64,000 bases of DNA from Fictibacillus phosphorivorans (GCF_007673525.1 NZ_VDZU01000001.1:248001-312000), one strand, 5' to 3'. Positions 22,354-33,597 are shown, counted from the first letter of the stretch. The notes: generated from the letters alone by a model not told the origin. Made by a program: numbers and translations.

Positions 22354-23181
22354 ATGTCTACATTTATGGCAGAACTGATAGGAACAATGATTCTAATCAT
22401 ATTTGGCGGGGGCGTTGTTGCAAACGTTTCCTTGAATAAATCAAAAGCCCAAGGTGGCGGATGGATCGTTGTCGCACTTGCTTGGGGATTAGCCGTAGCG
22501 ATGGCGGTATATGCAGTTGGAAGCTTTAGTGGCGCACATCTTAACCCAGCCGTTACGCTTGGTCTCGCTTCAATCGGTGAATTTGCATGGGCTGATGTAC
22601 CAGCTTATATCCTTGCACAGATGATCGGGGGTATTTTAGGAGGAATGGTCGTTTACTTCCACTTCCTTCCACACTGGAAAGCAACAGATGATCCAGCGGT
22701 AAAATTAGGAGTTTTCTCAACGGACCCTGCAATTCCACATACGTTTTCGAATCTTTTATCAGAATTCATTGGAACTGCGGTTTTACTAGTAGGATTATTG
22801 TCAATCGGGGCGAATAAATTTTCAGATGGGTTAAATCCACTGATCGTCGGATTTTTAATCGTAGCCATTGGATTATCACTTGGTGGACCAACAGGATATG
22901 CGATCAACCCTGCTCGTGACCTTGGTCCAAGAATCGCGCATTTCATCTTGCCGATTCCAGGAAAAGGCGGATCTAACTGGACATACTCATGGATTCCAGT
23001 TGTAGGACCAGTGCTCGGAGGAGTTTTTGGAGCATTGTTCTACCAAGCAGTTTTCACAGGGAAAGTTACAACATTATTCTGGATATGGACAGTGGTATCA
23101 GTAGCGATTTTCGCCATAACATTCTTCTTAGGAAGTAAAGGCACACATGCACTGCCTCATGGAGATCAAATAGAAAACTAA
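22354..23181 (+). CDS. glpF: Glycerol uptake facilitator
   Basis: The 275-residue aquaglyceroporin has both pore motifs, HLNPAVTLG near residue 64 and AINPARDLGPR near residue 187. The aspartate after the second motif is typical of glycerol-conducting members. It lets glycerol diffuse into the cell. The ATG at 22354 follows AAAGGAGG. It forms an operon with glpK, 36 bp downstream. Confidence 0.95.
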   Translation: MSTFMAELIGTMILIIFGGGVVANVSLNKSKAQGGGWIVVALAWGLAVAMAVYAVGSFSGAHLNPAVTLGLASIGEFAWADVPAYILAQMIGGILGGMVVYFHFLPHWKATDDPAVKLGVFSTDPAIPHTFSNLLSEFIGTAVLLVGLLSIGANKFSDGLNPLIVGFLIVAIGLSLGGPTGYAINPARDLGPRIAHFILPIPGKGGSNWTYSWIPVVGPVLGGVFGALFYQAVFTGKVTTLFWIWTVVSVAIFAITFFLGSKGTHALPHGDQIEN

Positions 23182-24720
<1,539 letters not shown>

Positions 24721-24723
24721 CCC

Positions 24724-24752
24724 TTTCAAAATCTTGAAAACTGCGTTATACT
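24724..24752 (+). promoter_or_regulatory. Possible glpD promoter
   Basis: TTTCAA (24724-24729) and TATACT (24747-24752) are 17 bp apart. The -35 is weak, as is common for activated or read-through promoters. Confidence 0.5.
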
Positions 24753-24775
24753 AAACCCAAGTTGATATTGAACCG

Positions 24776-24840
24776 GTTGGAGATCAGGAGAGACCACAAA
24801 ACCTCGTACAAACGTTGCGGGGTTCTTGTGGTCTTTTTTT
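24776..24840 (+). promoter_or_regulatory. glpD leader with GlpP-controlled terminator
   Basis: GGAGATCAGGAGAGACCACAA holds the same double GGAGA and CCACAA pattern as the glpFK leader. AGACCACAA then pairs with TTGTGGTCT around an inner CC..GG stem, followed by seven T residues. The glpD start lies 120 bp downstream. Confidence 0.85.
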
Positions 24841-24959
24841 GCGTGCATACGTGCCAATACACGGAAATGTTGAAAAACGTGTGTTGGGTTCGCTGATTCC
24901 GGGAAAACTACCCGTATTATATATGTCCAACGGTTCTGTACAGAAGGAGTGAAGAGAAA

Positions 24960-26618
24960 ATGACAGCATCATTTTCAACATATAAAAGAGAAGAAATTAT
25001 TACAGGTATGAAACAAGAGAAGCTTGATCTCCTTGTAATCGGAGGAGGCGTAACTGGAGCAGGGATTTTATTAGATGCCCAAACGCGTGGTATGAAGGTC
25101 GGTCTTGTAGAGATGCAGGACTTTGCTGCTGGAACATCCAGCCGTTCTACAAAGCTTGTTCATGGTGGACTTCGTTATTTAAAACAATTCGAAGTGAAAC
25201 TCGTTGCTGAGGTTGGTAAAGAACGTGCGATTGTGTACGAGAACGCTCCACACGTAACAACACCAGAGTGGATGCTTCTTCCGTTTTATAAAGGCGGTAC
25301 GTTCGGGAAGTTCTCCACATCCATCGGTCTAAAAGTGTACGATTTCTTAGCAGGCGTAAAACGTAAAGAACGCAGAAAAATGTTTTCAGCTGAAGAAACA
25401 TTACGCCGTGAACCACTGTTGAAAAAGGATAACTTGCTTGGCGGTGGATATTACGTAGAATACAAAACAGATGACGCTCGTCTGACGCTTGAAATCATGA
25501 AAGAAGCTGTATCACGCGGAGCATCAGCTGTTAATTACGCGAAAGTTACAAGCTTTATCTATAACGGAAAAAGAGCGGTCGGTGTAAAAGTAGAAGACCA
25601 GCTTACTGGTGAAGTGCATGAGATCTACGCGAAAAAGATCGTGAACGCAACAGGTCCATGGGTAGATGAACTTCGAGAAGAAGATCGTTCAAAAACAGGA
25701 AAAGAGATTCACCATACAAAAGGAATTCACCTTGTTATTGATGGCTCTAAGTTCCCATTAAAACAAGCGGTTTACTATGACACAGAAGATGGCCGTATGG
25801 TGTTCGCGATTCCTCGTGCAGGTAAAACGTATGTAGGTACAACAGATACCGATTACAAGGGAGACCTTGCAAACCCAGGCATGACAGAAGAAGATCTTCA
25901 ATATGTTCTAAATACGATCCACTTCATGTTCCCAGATGTGAAGATCACGCGCGACGATGTTGAATCTTCATGGTCAGGACTTCGTCCGTTAATTCACGAA
26001 CCGAAGAAAGGACCTTCAGAAATTTCTCGTAAAGATGAAGTGTTCCATTCTCCATCAGGATTACTAACAATCGCTGGTGGTAAGCTGACAGGTTACCGTA
26101 AAATGGCTGAAAAAGTCGTGGATATCGTTCGTGATCAGCTCGGTGAAGAAGAAGGAGCAAAATTCCCTGGTTGCCGTACGCAACATATGGAATTATCAGG
26201 CGGTAAGATGGGCGGAAGCCAAAACTTCGCAGACTTCCTTCGTACAAAAGTACAGGAAGGCTTAGCATTAGGCTTAGATGAAGCAAAAGCTCGCGAGCTC
26301 GTTCAGCGTTACGGGACGAACATCGACATCGTATATGGTTATATGAAAGAACGCGGTGAAGAAGCGAAGAGCTACAACTTGCCAGAAAGCTTGTATGCAT
26401 CATTACTCTACGCATTAGAGTATGAGATGACATCCACACCATCTGACTTCTTGATCCGCCGTACGTCTGCTCTATATTTTGACATTGATACGGTATATGA
26501 GTGGAAAGAAAGTGTGATCAACTGCATGGCCGACAAATTGGGCTGGGATGCAGAGCAAAAACGCGAACATGCAGAAGATTTCGAAGAGCAATTACGATTG
26601 TCTGTTGAGGCGATCTAA
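24960..26618 (+). CDS. glpD: Aerobic glycerol-3-phosphate dehydrogenase
   Basis: The 552-residue flavoprotein has the FAD-binding start LDLLVIGGGVTGAGILLDA, the motif TSSRSTKLVHGGLRYL, and TYVGTTDTDY. It oxidises glycerol 3-phosphate to dihydroxyacetone phosphate at the membrane and passes electrons to menaquinone. Length fits Bacillus GlpD. AGAAGGAGTG precedes the ATG. It completes the glycerol pathway with glpF and glpK but has its own leader. Confidence 0.96.
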   Translation: MTASFSTYKREEIITGMKQEKLDLLVIGGGVTGAGILLDAQTRGMKVGLVEMQDFAAGTSSRSTKLVHGGLRYLKQFEVKLVAEVGKERAIVYENAPHVTTPEWMLLPFYKGGTFGKFSTSIGLKVYDFLAGVKRKERRKMFSAEETLRREPLLKKDNLLGGGYYVEYKTDDARLTLEIMKEAVSRGASAVNYAKVTSFIYNGKRAVGVKVEDQLTGEVHEIYAKKIVNATGPWVDELREEDRSKTGKEIHHTKGIHLVIDGSKFPLKQAVYYDTEDGRMVFAIPRAGKTYVGTTDTDYKGDLANPGMTEEDLQYVLNTIHFMFPDVKITRDDVESSWSGLRPLIHEPKKGPSEISRKDEVFHSPSGLLTIAGGKLTGYRKMAEKVVDIVRDQLGEEEGAKFPGCRTQHMELSGGKMGGSQNFADFLRTKVQEGLALGLDEAKARELVQRYGTNIDIVYGYMKERGEEAKSYNLPESLYASLLYALEYEMTSTPSDFLIRRTSALYFDIDTVYEWKESVINCMADKLGWDAEQKREHAEDFEEQLRLSVEAI

Positions 26619-26643
26619 TAGAAGTTTATAGGTACGGCAGAGA

Positions 26644-26680
26644 GGCATCCCGCTTTTAGTTAGAGCGGGGTGTCTTTTTT
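26644..26680 (+). terminator. Terminator after glpD
   Basis: GCATCCCGCT pairs with AGCGGGGTGT around a short loop, followed by six T residues. Confidence 0.85.
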
Positions 26681-26722
26681 GATGTGGAGGGGTAAATGAG
26701 GGGGTAAACATGTCTGCTGGAT

Positions 26723-26808
26723 GTCGAGGTTTGTCGACTCGTGGATAAATAGCCAAAACTTTTGGATTCATGCTTAAAGGCTTGAACTTCTTGATTGATT
26801 CTCAAAAA
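26723..26808. repeat. 21-bp tandem array, GTGGAT type (array 5, decayed)
   Basis: TGTCGAGGTTTG leads into TCGTGGATAAA at 26739 and TTTTGGATTC at 26760; a third, 28-base spacing then leads to TTCTTGATTG. The lead and first two units match arrays 1 and 4. The array looks partly degraded. Confidence 0.7.
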
Positions 26809-26833
26809 TACCCATCAGGGTATGCACAAAGAA

Positions 26834-26854
26834 CAGTTTCGTCCACCGAAACTG
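26834..26854. repeat. CAGTTTCG hairpin shared with the array 4 locus
   Basis: CAGTTTCG-TCCAC-CGAAACTG followed by CACCT, matching the hairpin at 21090-21110 in sequence and in position after a GTGGAT array. Confidence 0.65.
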
Positions 26855-26877
26855 CACCTATTTTAGGCCAAAACAAA

Positions 26878-26910
26878 AGGATGATCCCACAACACGACGG
26901 GAGCATCCTC
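26878..26910 (-). terminator. Terminator of the YbgA-like gene
   Basis: On the reverse strand, GGATGCTCCC pairs with GGGATCATCC and is followed by TTTTGTTTT. Confidence 0.8.
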
Positions 26911-27298
26911 AATTCTTAATAAATGTTGAACGTGATAAGTATTCTGAAGGGTATTTTTGAAGCAAATATTGCATAAAAAGACTAATTTCATACGGTATTT
27001 CATCATAATACTCTTCATCTGACGCTCTCAACGTCTTCAGTAGCGAAAAGAAGTGCTCTTTGTCCACTTCTTCTGCTGATTTTTTAAAATAACCCCAAAC
27101 ATGTTCTAAAGTGTTGCATAAAGCACGACGCTCAAAAGGTTTTTCCTTCAACTCAGCAATCAACAACCTCACTTTTTCATAGTCAGATTCAGATTGAGCA
27201 TCTCTCATGAGTCCTTGAACCTCTTTGTAAAGGTTATATCCCTTAGCCATCACGGTGTATTTTTCACTTGCCCACAATTGTTCGGTCTCTTTTTTCAA
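26909..27298 (-). CDS. YbgA/DUF1722 family protein
   Basis: The 129-residue protein fits the DUF1722 pattern: WASEKYTVMAKGYNLYKEV at the start and NTLEHVWGYFKKSAEEVDK in the middle, as in the C-terminal half of E. coli YbgA. The domain is all-helical and its role is not established. It stands beside a small membrane protein gene on the same strand, 32 bp downstream of it. Both lie between the glp and nuo operons. Confidence 0.75.
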   Translation of the reverse strand: MKKETEQLWASEKYTVMAKGYNLYKEVQGLMRDAQSESDYEKVRLLIAELKEKPFERRALCNTLEHVWGYFKKSAEEVDKEHFFSLLKTLRASDEEYYDEIPYEISLFMQYLLQKYPSEYLSRSTFIKN

Positions 27299-27330
27299 AG
27301 TAGATCACATCCTTTAATAACAGCATTCTA

Positions 27331-27528
27331 TTAAAGATAGATGTAGAGAGCAAGTGCTATGATCGAAACGAGGATCACCACTGCATAGATGAGTGTAAGG
27401 CGCACGAGGTTCTGACGAGTTGAACTTCCATATTTTTCATCCTGTGTTTTAGAAATCATGATCGTACCAACTAATCCAGCGATCGAGATTACGACGATCA
27501 AGAAGTAAGCAATCCACCATATATCCAT
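27331..27528 (-). CDS. Small two-helix membrane protein
   Basis: The 65-residue product starts MDIWWIAYFLIVVISIAGLV, has a polar loop (SKTQDEKYGSSTRQN) and a second helix LTLIYAVVILVSIIALALYI. GGGGAG lies 8 bases before the ATG at 27528, which is preferred over an earlier in-frame codon. I recognise no family with a known function. Confidence 0.7.
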   Translation of the reverse strand: MDIWWIAYFLIVVISIAGLVGTIMISKTQDEKYGSSTRQNLVRLTLIYAVVILVSIIALALYIYL

Positions 27529-27668
27529 TACGAATCTCCCCTTTATACCTATCATACTGCTAACAGTCTATCGGCACCTCCAAAAAATTTACAGGATTAT
27601 GAACATTTCTATAGAAAAATAAGGGGTAGACCTTAATATAGTAGAAGTACCATATGTGAAGAAGCACA

Positions 27669-27697
27669 TCGACACAAAATATGGAATTTGCTATAAT
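27669..27697 (+). promoter_or_regulatory. Sigma-A promoter of the nuo operon
   Basis: TCGACA (27669-27674) and TATAAT (27692-27697) are separated by 17 bp, and nuoA begins 50 bp downstream behind AGGAGGT. Confidence 0.72.
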
Positions 27698-27747
27698 TAA
27701 AGCGGTTACAGAATTTATAAAATTCTGAAGATTAGGAGGTAGTCAGA

Positions 27748-28122
27748 ATGGATTTTTATCATCTGTATCAAAACAATTACCTCATTGTGGCTGTATTTTT
27801 ATTTTTAGGGGTCCTTTTGCCGGTAGTCGCACTGACTGCAGGCCGTTTGTTACGCCCTTATAAACCATCAGCAGAAAAATACACCACCTACGAAAGCGGA
27901 ATTGAGCCTTTTCATCAAAGTTGGGTTCAGTACAATGTCCGTTATTATTTGTTTGCGCTCATGTTTGTTATTTTTGATGTTGAAACCGTATTTTTATACC
28001 CCTGGGCCGTGGCCTATGAAGAGCTAGGCGTGTTTGCTCTGATCGAGATGGGGATTTTTGTTGTTCTTTTAACGTTAGGTCTTGTATACGCTTGGAAAAA
28101 GAAGGTGCTTAAATGGACATAA
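27748..28122 (+). CDS. nuoA: NADH-quinone oxidoreductase subunit A
   Basis: The 124-residue membrane protein has three helices and the conserved segment [20 protein letters not shown] followed by [15 protein letters not shown]. It is part of the membrane arm near the quinone site of complex I. It overlaps nuoB by 10 bases. AGGAGGT precedes the ATG. Confidence 0.95.
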   Translation: MDFYHLYQNNYLIVAVFLFLGVLLPVVALTAGRLLRPYKPSAEKYTTYESGIEPFHQSWVQYNVRYYLFALMFVIFDVETVFLYPWAVAYEELGVFALIEMGIFVVLLTLGLVYAWKKKVLKWT

Positions 28123-28628
28123 AGTGGGAACTTACGGCTGAGGAACGCGCCGAACTAGACCGCAACGTATTCATGGTAACACTTGAACAAGTGAAAGCCT
28201 GGGCCAGAAGTAATTCACTATGGCCACTAACCTTTGGGCTCGCCTGCTGTGCGATTGAAATGATGGGTACTGGATCGTCCCATTACGACCTCGACCGTTT
28301 CGGAAGTATATTCCGTACATCACCTCGTCAATCTGACGTAATGATCGTTTCAGGAACTGTAACGAAAAAAATGGCGCCCGTTTTAAAACGACTATACGAA
28401 CAGATGCCAGAGCCGAAGTGGGTTATCGCGATGGGATCATGCGCTACAGCCGGAGGTCCTTACATCAAATCGTATGCCGTCGTAAAAGGCGTCGATCAAA
28501 TCGTACCCGTGGATGTATACATACCAGGATGTCCACCTAACCCTGCTGCACTCATTTATGGCATCAACAAGCTTCAAGAAAAAATCCGTTATGAAGCGAA
28601 GACAGGCAAGAAGGTGATGAGCGAATGA
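28113..28628 (+). CDS. nuoB: NADH-quinone oxidoreductase subunit B
   Basis: The 171-residue protein has the cysteines that bind cluster N2: [18 protein letters not shown] and PGCPPNP. N2 is the last Fe-S cluster before quinone. The stop overlaps the nuoC start (ATGA). Confidence 0.96.
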   Translation: MDIKWELTAEERAELDRNVFMVTLEQVKAWARSNSLWPLTFGLACCAIEMMGTGSSHYDLDRFGSIFRTSPRQSDVMIVSGTVTKKMAPVLKRLYEQMPEPKWVIAMGSCATAGGPYIKSYAVVKGVDQIVPVDVYIPGCPPNPAALIYGINKLQEKIRYEAKTGKKVMSE

Positions 28629-30049
28629 CAGATAAGCAAAATGATTCCAATGAAGGATTATCGATAGAAGAACAAAAAAAGAAAGCGGCTGCAGAAGCAA
28701 AGGCGAAAGCCCTCGAGCTTGCAAAACAGCGACAGGCTGAAAAAGCGAAAGCGGCAGAACAGTCAGAGCTGACTGCGACCGATCCAGAGCTAACAAAAGA
28801 AGAACTGAAGAAGAAAGCCGCCGCAGAGGCGAAAGCAAAAGCGCTCGAACTCGCAAAACAGCGTCAGGCTGAAAAAGCGAAAGCAGCAGATGTGTCGGAA
28901 CCGACGGCAGCCGAACCAGAGCTAACAAAAGAAGAGCTGAAAAAGAAAGCAGCTGCAGAAGCAAAGGCGAAAGCTCTTGAACTCGCAAGACAGCGCCAGG
29001 CCGAAAAAGCGAAAGCGGTAGAAGGAACCGATTCGACAGCAGGCGAACCAGAGCTAACAAAAGAAGAGCAGAAGAAAAAAGCCGCCGCAGAGGCTAAAGC
29101 AAAAGCCCTCGAGCTCGCAAAACAACGCCAGGCTGAAAAAGCAGAAACCGCGGAAGCTCCACAAAGTGATGAGTCAGCAGATGATCTTGCGAAACAAAAA
29201 GCGCTAGCAGCAGCGAAAGCAAAAGCTGCCGCAGCAGCTAAGACAAAGGCAGCAGCAGCTGCTAAAGCAAAACTAGCCAGAGAGGGTGGAGGCGACACGA
29301 CATCCACCGAACCTGCTTCAGATGACGAAAAAGCGAAAGCCGCCGCAAAAGCAAAGGCCATCGCTGCAGCAAAGGCAAAAGCCGCCGCCGCTGCTAAAGC
29401 GAAAGCTTCACGTGAAGCAGGATCAGATGCAACAACTGAGCCAGCAGGTGACGACGAAAAAGCGAAAGCGATCGCCGCTGCAAAGGCGAAAGCAGCTGCA
29501 GCCGCAAAAGCACGCGCTGCCGCAAACGCCAAAGGTGCAGCAACAGAACCTCTGGCTGAAGAAAAACCATCACCAAACCAACCTATCCTCGATACCTACA
29601 TAAAAGTCATCAAAGAACATCTAGGAGAAGATGTACTCGAAGATTCCTATATTAACAGACTGTCAAAAGACGTCCCTACCTTAGTTGCAAAACCTGATTC
29701 CTATTACAAAATCGCGGAGTTTTTAAAATATAACGACCAGCTTCGTTTTGATTATTTATCTGAAATGCACGGCACCGATTTTGAAACGCATTTTGAAGTC
29801 TATAACCACCTGTATTCGTACAATCATCGCCAGTCCGTTGCATTAAAAGTAAAGATAGACAGAACGAGCGCTACTACCCATTCCATTACCCCGTTATGGG
29901 AGGGAGCAAACTGGCCAGAGCGTGAAACGTATGATCTTTTAGGCATCCATTTTGAAGGTCATCCGAACTTAACGCGCATCATGCTGCCGGACGATTGGGT
30001 AGGACATCCGCTCAGAAAAGATTACGAACCACATGACGTGGAGGTGTAG
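28625..30049 (+). CDS. nuoC: NADH-quinone oxidoreductase subunit C with a long Ala/Lys repeat extension
   Basis: The last 158 residues of this 474-residue protein are the NuoC domain, ending with the signature [18 protein letters not shown] and then LRKDYEP. The first 315 residues are an Ala/Lys/Glu-rich helical extension. It contains four tandem copies of a 44-residue unit (starts at 28667, 28799, 28931 and 29063, exactly 132 bp apart) with [20 protein letters not shown], then two shorter [11 protein letters not shown] blocks. Bacillus NuoC proteins are known to carry such N-terminal extensions; the length here is large. Its role is unknown. The long reverse-strand frame over this region is a composition artefact. 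Confidence 0.93.
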   Translation: MTDKQNDSNEGLSIEEQKKKAAAEAKAKALELAKQRQAEKAKAAEQSELTATDPELTKEELKKKAAAEAKAKALELAKQRQAEKAKAADVSEPTAAEPELTKEELKKKAAAEAKAKALELARQRQAEKAKAVEGTDSTAGEPELTKEEQKKKAAAEAKAKALELAKQRQAEKAETAEAPQSDESADDLAKQKALAAAKAKAAAAAKTKAAAAAKAKLAREGGGDTTSTEPASDDEKAKAAAKAKAIAAAKAKAAAAAKAKASREAGSDATTEPAGDDEKAKAIAAAKAKAAAAAKARAAANAKGAATEPLAEEKPSPNQPILDTYIKVIKEHLGEDVLEDSYINRLSKDVPTLVAKPDSYYKIAEFLKYNDQLRFDYLSEMHGTDFETHFEVYNHLYSYNHRQSVALKVKIDRTSATTHSITPLWEGANWPERETYDLLGIHFEGHPNLTRIMLPDDWVGHPLRKDYEPHDVEV

Positions 30050-30054
30050 AGACA

Positions 30055-31155
30055 TTGATCAGAACAGAAGAGATGCTCCTCAACGTTGGGCCTCAGCATC
30101 CTAGCACACACGGCGTTTTTCGAATCGTACTAAAAATTGACGGAGAGACGATCATCGAAGCCACGCCAGTGATCGGCTATCTTCACCGAGGCACCGAGAA
30201 GCTAGCAGAAAACCTTCAGTACACGCAGATTATTCCATACACAGACCGCATGGATTATTTAGCGGCCATGACGAACAACTATGTAATCTGCCATGCGGTG
30301 GAAACGATGATGAGTCTAGAGATACCAGAACGAGCGGATTATTTGCGCGTGATCGTGATGGAACTAGGCCGCATCGCAAGCCATCTCGTCTGGTTCGGTA
30401 CATATTTATTAGATATCGGGGCGATGAGTCCATTCCTATACGCTTTTCGCGAAAGAGAAGCCATCATCAATATGTTGAATGAAATATGTGGAGCTCGCCT
30501 GACGTTCAACTATATGCGTGTTGGCGGTGTGAAGTGGGACGCACCAGAAGGCTGGATCGAGAAAGTCCGTGACTTTGTTCCGTACATGAGAGAAGAGCTT
30601 GCTGGCTATCACGACCTTGTGACAGGCAACGAGATCTTCTTGAACCGTGTAAAAGGAATTGGATTTTACACGAAAGAAGAAGCGTTGAACTTTTCATTAA
30701 GCGGTGCAAATTTAAGATGCACAGGTACGAACTGGGATCTTAGAAAAGATGAGCCTTATTCGATCTATGACCGATTTAATTTTGATGTACCGGTCTTTCA
30801 TACGGGCGATGCATGGGCGCGTTATCAGTGCCGCATGCAAGAGATCGAAGAATCACTCAAGATTGTAGAACAAGCGGTGGAACAGTTTCCAGAAGAAGGA
30901 CCTGTTATGGCAAAAGTACCAAGAATCATTAAGCCGCCAAAAGGCGAAGCTTTCGTTCGCATCGAGTCGCCTCGCGGAGAAATCGGCTGCTACATCGCAT
31001 CAGAAGGAAAAAAAGAACCATACCGCTTGAAGTTTCGCAGACCATCTTTTTACAACCTTCAGATTCTGCCAAAACTTTTAGTCGGTGAAAACATCTCCAA
31101 CTTGATTACTATCTTAGGCGGGATTGATATCGTTCTCGGGGAGGTTGATGGCTGA
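30055..31155 (+). CDS. nuoD: NADH-quinone oxidoreductase subunit D
   Basis: The 366-residue protein begins with the family mark LNVGPQHPSTHGVFR and contains GYLHRGTEKLAE, the loop lining the quinone cavity. It is related to the large subunit of NiFe hydrogenases. The start is TTG at 30055, and the stop overlaps the nuoH start by one base. Confidence 0.95.
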   Translation: MIRTEEMLLNVGPQHPSTHGVFRIVLKIDGETIIEATPVIGYLHRGTEKLAENLQYTQIIPYTDRMDYLAAMTNNYVICHAVETMMSLEIPERADYLRVIVMELGRIASHLVWFGTYLLDIGAMSPFLYAFREREAIINMLNEICGARLTFNYMRVGGVKWDAPEGWIEKVRDFVPYMREELAGYHDLVTGNEIFLNRVKGIGFYTKEEALNFSLSGANLRCTGTNWDLRKDEPYSIYDRFNFDVPVFHTGDAWARYQCRMQEIEESLKIVEQAVEQFPEEGPVMAKVPRIIKPPKGEAFVRIESPRGEIGCYIASEGKKEPYRLKFRRPSFYNLQILPKLLVGENISNLITILGGIDIVLGEVDG

Positions 31156-32153
31156 TGGAGGATCTTTTATACGCACAACCTGGCTGGACACATGTTGCCA
31201 TCTTCTTTGCGCTCGGTGCGGCACTACTCGTAACGGTTCTCGGGTTCGTAACCTACGCGATTCTAGCGGAACGAAAAGTGCTCGGGTTCATGCAGATGCG
31301 GACAGGGCCAAACCGGGTTGGGGGAAGATTCGGCCTTCTACAAACCGTTGCTGATGTTTTTAAACTATTAATAAAAGAAGACACCATACCGAAATTAGCT
31401 GATCGTCCATTGTTCATATTGGCACCGGTCATCGCATTTGCACCAGCGTTCATGGTACTCGCGACGATTCCGTTCTCAGAAAACATGCAGTTCGCAGACC
31501 TTGGCGTCGGCCTTCTGTATTACGTAGCCGTTTCAGGCATCTCAACGATCGGCATCTTAATGGGTGGCTGGGCATCAAACAATAAGTACTCGTTACTCGG
31601 CGGCATGCGTGCTGCAGCACAGATGATTTCGTACGAAATTCCGCTCGTTATCTCGGTTATTGGAGTGATCCTGTTCGCCGGAAGCCTGAATTTAAACGAT
31701 ATCGTAAGAGGCCAAGAAAACATTGCCTACATCTTTTTAACACCGATCGGATTTTTCGTATTCTTAATCTCCTCAATCGCTGAGTTGAACCGTACACCGT
31801 TCGACTTGCCAGAAGCAGAGTCAGAGCTTGTGGCCGGTTATCACGTCGAATACTCAGGATTTCGCTGGGCGTTCTTCATGCTCACAGAATATGTGTATCT
31901 ATTTGCGATGGCATCCTTAACAACCGTTCTTTTCTTAGGAGGCTGGAACCCGATTCCGTTCTTAGATTTTATCCCAGGGATGTTGTGGTTCGGCGTCAAA
32001 TTCAGCATCGTCGTGTTTTTCATGATCTGGATCCGCGGAACACTTCCACGCCTCCGCGCCGATCAACTGATGGGCTTCGCATGGAAGGTCCTACTACCAC
32101 TAGCACTGCTCAATATTTTCGTCAGTGCAGCAGTTAAGGAATTGTTTTTATAA
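31155..32153 (+). CDS. nuoH: NADH-quinone oxidoreductase subunit H
   Basis: The 332-residue membrane protein has the conserved ERKVLGFMQMRTGPNRVG loop and the NRTPFDLPEAESELVAGYH loop at the quinone entry. It joins the peripheral and membrane arms. The next gene, nuoI, is 515 bp away, unlike the tight spacing elsewhere in the operon. Confidence 0.96.
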   Translation: MEDLLYAQPGWTHVAIFFALGAALLVTVLGFVTYAILAERKVLGFMQMRTGPNRVGGRFGLLQTVADVFKLLIKEDTIPKLADRPLFILAPVIAFAPAFMVLATIPFSENMQFADLGVGLLYYVAVSGISTIGILMGGWASNNKYSLLGGMRAAAQMISYEIPLVISVIGVILFAGSLNLNDIVRGQENIAYIFLTPIGFFVFLISSIAELNRTPFDLPEAESELVAGYHVEYSGFRWAFFMLTEYVYLFAMASLTTVLFLGGWNPIPFLDFIPGMLWFGVKFSIVVFFMIWIRGTLPRLRADQLMGFAWKVLLPLALLNIFVSAAVKELFL

Positions 32154-32190
32154 GAGAGGTATTGTAGATGCTCTGGTGTTCTCGAGGGAT

Positions 32191-32318
32191 GTTGATTTCC
32201 GTTACAGATGCTCGCTTTCCGCGGGGCAGGCGGTGAGCCACATTCGTACGTTTCACGTATAAGTGTCTCACCTGACCGCTAGTCCCGCAGGAGTCTCGCA
32301 TCCTCCACTACAATCAAC
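32191..32318 (-). repeat. Dispersed palindromic repeat, copy 1 (in the nuo operon)
   Basis: It runs from GTTGATTTCCG to CAATCAAC. Its reverse complement reads GTTGATTG, then TGCGAGACTCCTGCGGGA, CAGGTGAGAC, GGCTCACCGC and GGAAAGCGAGC, ending in GGAAATCAAC. This matches copy 3 closely. Confidence 0.85.
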
Positions 32319-32461
32319 TGTTCAAAGAAGACAAAAATATATTGAAAATCAACAATCCTTAAAAAAAGCCTTATAGAACGATCTTGGGCATTGCAATATT
32401 TTTAAAATGTTTGAGGCAAATTTCCTTACAATCAAGGTTTTGTCTATAACTTCATTGACTA

Positions 32462-32589
32462 GTTGATTGGAGCGTAAGGTGCGAGACTCCTGGGGAATCA
32501 GCGGGACAGGTGAGACTCTTAATAGTGCAAGGCACTAAGAGGCTCACCGCACGCCCCCCGGAAAGCGAGCAACCTGGAGCGGAAATCAA
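32462..32589 (+). repeat. Dispersed palindromic repeat, copy 2 (in the nuo operon)
   Basis: It carries GTTGATTGGAG, GTGCGAGACTCCTG, CAGGTGAGAC, GGCTCACCGC, GGAAAGCGAGC and GGAAATCAAA. It faces copy 1 in inverted orientation across 143 bp of AT-rich sequence in which I see no gene. The two copies make the 32191-32589 block a large imperfect palindrome. Confidence 0.85.
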
Positions 32590-32668
32590 ACTTTCATAAA
32601 CGACAAAGCAATGCTAAAACAATGCTCTATCAATCGAAAGACCAACGCATAAGGAGCGTGATCTCAGG

Positions 32669-33088
32669 ATGAAAGGTCTTGTAAAAGGTTTAAGCTATAC
32701 CGTCAAAAACCTAACAAAACAAAACGTCACCACAAGCTATCCAGACGTGCCGATCCAGATGCCTGACCGTTTCCGCGGCATCCAAAAGTTTTATCCCGAA
32801 AAATGCATCGTCTGTAATCAATGCGCGCAGATCTGCCCAACCGACTGCATCCAGTTAACGGGTAAGCCCCATCCAGATCCTGCGAAAAAAGGGAAGATCA
32901 TCGACACGTACGACATCAATTTTGAAATCTGCATACTATGCGACCTGTGTACAGAAGTCTGTCCGACTGAAGCGATCGTCATGACGAATCAGTTTGAGCT
33001 TGCTGAATACAGCCGTGATGAACTTTTCAAAAACCTCGAGTGGCTCGATGAGAACGATGAGAATGTTAGAAAGGAGAACAAAGCATGA
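32669..33088 (+). CDS. nuoI: NADH-quinone oxidoreductase subunit I
   Basis: The 139-residue ferredoxin-like protein has two 4Fe-4S motifs, CIVCNQCAQICPTDC and CILCDLCTEVCP, that hold clusters N6a and N6b. It carries electrons toward NuoB. AAGGAGCG precedes the ATG. Its stop overlaps the start of nuoJ. Confidence 0.96.
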   Translation: MKGLVKGLSYTVKNLTKQNVTTSYPDVPIQMPDRFRGIQKFYPEKCIVCNQCAQICPTDCIQLTGKPHPDPAKKGKIIDTYDINFEICILCDLCTEVCPTEAIVMTNQFELAEYSRDELFKNLEWLDENDENVRKENKA

Positions 33089-33597
33089 CCGGTGAAATGA
33101 TCGCGTTTTTCTTTCTCGCCTTAACAGCAATTGCCGGCGGCGTTCTTCTTATCAACCTATCAAATGTCGTTCATATGGTTGTTGCTCTTATTTTTACGTT
33201 CATTGCCATTGCAGGAATCTACATCACACTATCAGCAGAGTTCGTTGCCGTCGTCCAGGTGCTGATCTACTCAGGAGCTATCACGATCATCATGTTGTTT
33301 GGAATCATGCTTACGCGTCATCAGGAAAAAGAAAAACGTGCACCACGGTTAAAAGTCATCTTAACCGGGCTTGCGATCGGACTTTTCTTTCTGATCATGT
33401 ACGGCAAGATCAAAGACCTTGATTTTGGTCAGCAGAACGCAGAGCTTCACATAGATAATACGAAAAAGATCGGAATTGAGCTGTATTCGCATTATGTGAT
33501 TCCGTTCGAGTTAACTTCTGTCTTGCTGCTTGTTGCTTTAATTGGTTCTATCATTTTGGCAAAGCGGGATGACGATGAAAAGGAGGCAAAAAAATGA
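33085..33597 (+). CDS. nuoJ: NADH-quinone oxidoreductase subunit J
   Basis: The 170-residue membrane protein has five helices, including [20 protein letters not shown], whose tyrosine-glycine helix break is the pi-bulge region of NuoJ. It overlaps nuoI and nuoK by 4 bases each. Confidence 0.94.
   Translation: MTGEMIAFFFLALTAIAGGVLLINLSNVVHMVVALIFTFIAIAGIYITLSAEFVAVVQVLIYSGAITIIMLFGIMLTRHQEKEKRAPRLKVILTGLAIGLFFLIMYGKIKDLDFGQQNAELHIDNTKKIGIELYSHYVIPFELTSVLLLVALIGSIILAKRDDDEKEAKK

Noticed and set aside
28864..29532. Reverse-strand Ala/Phe/Ser-rich frame of 222 codons
   Set aside because: It is the complement of the Ala/Lys repeat of nuoC and has no ribosome site.
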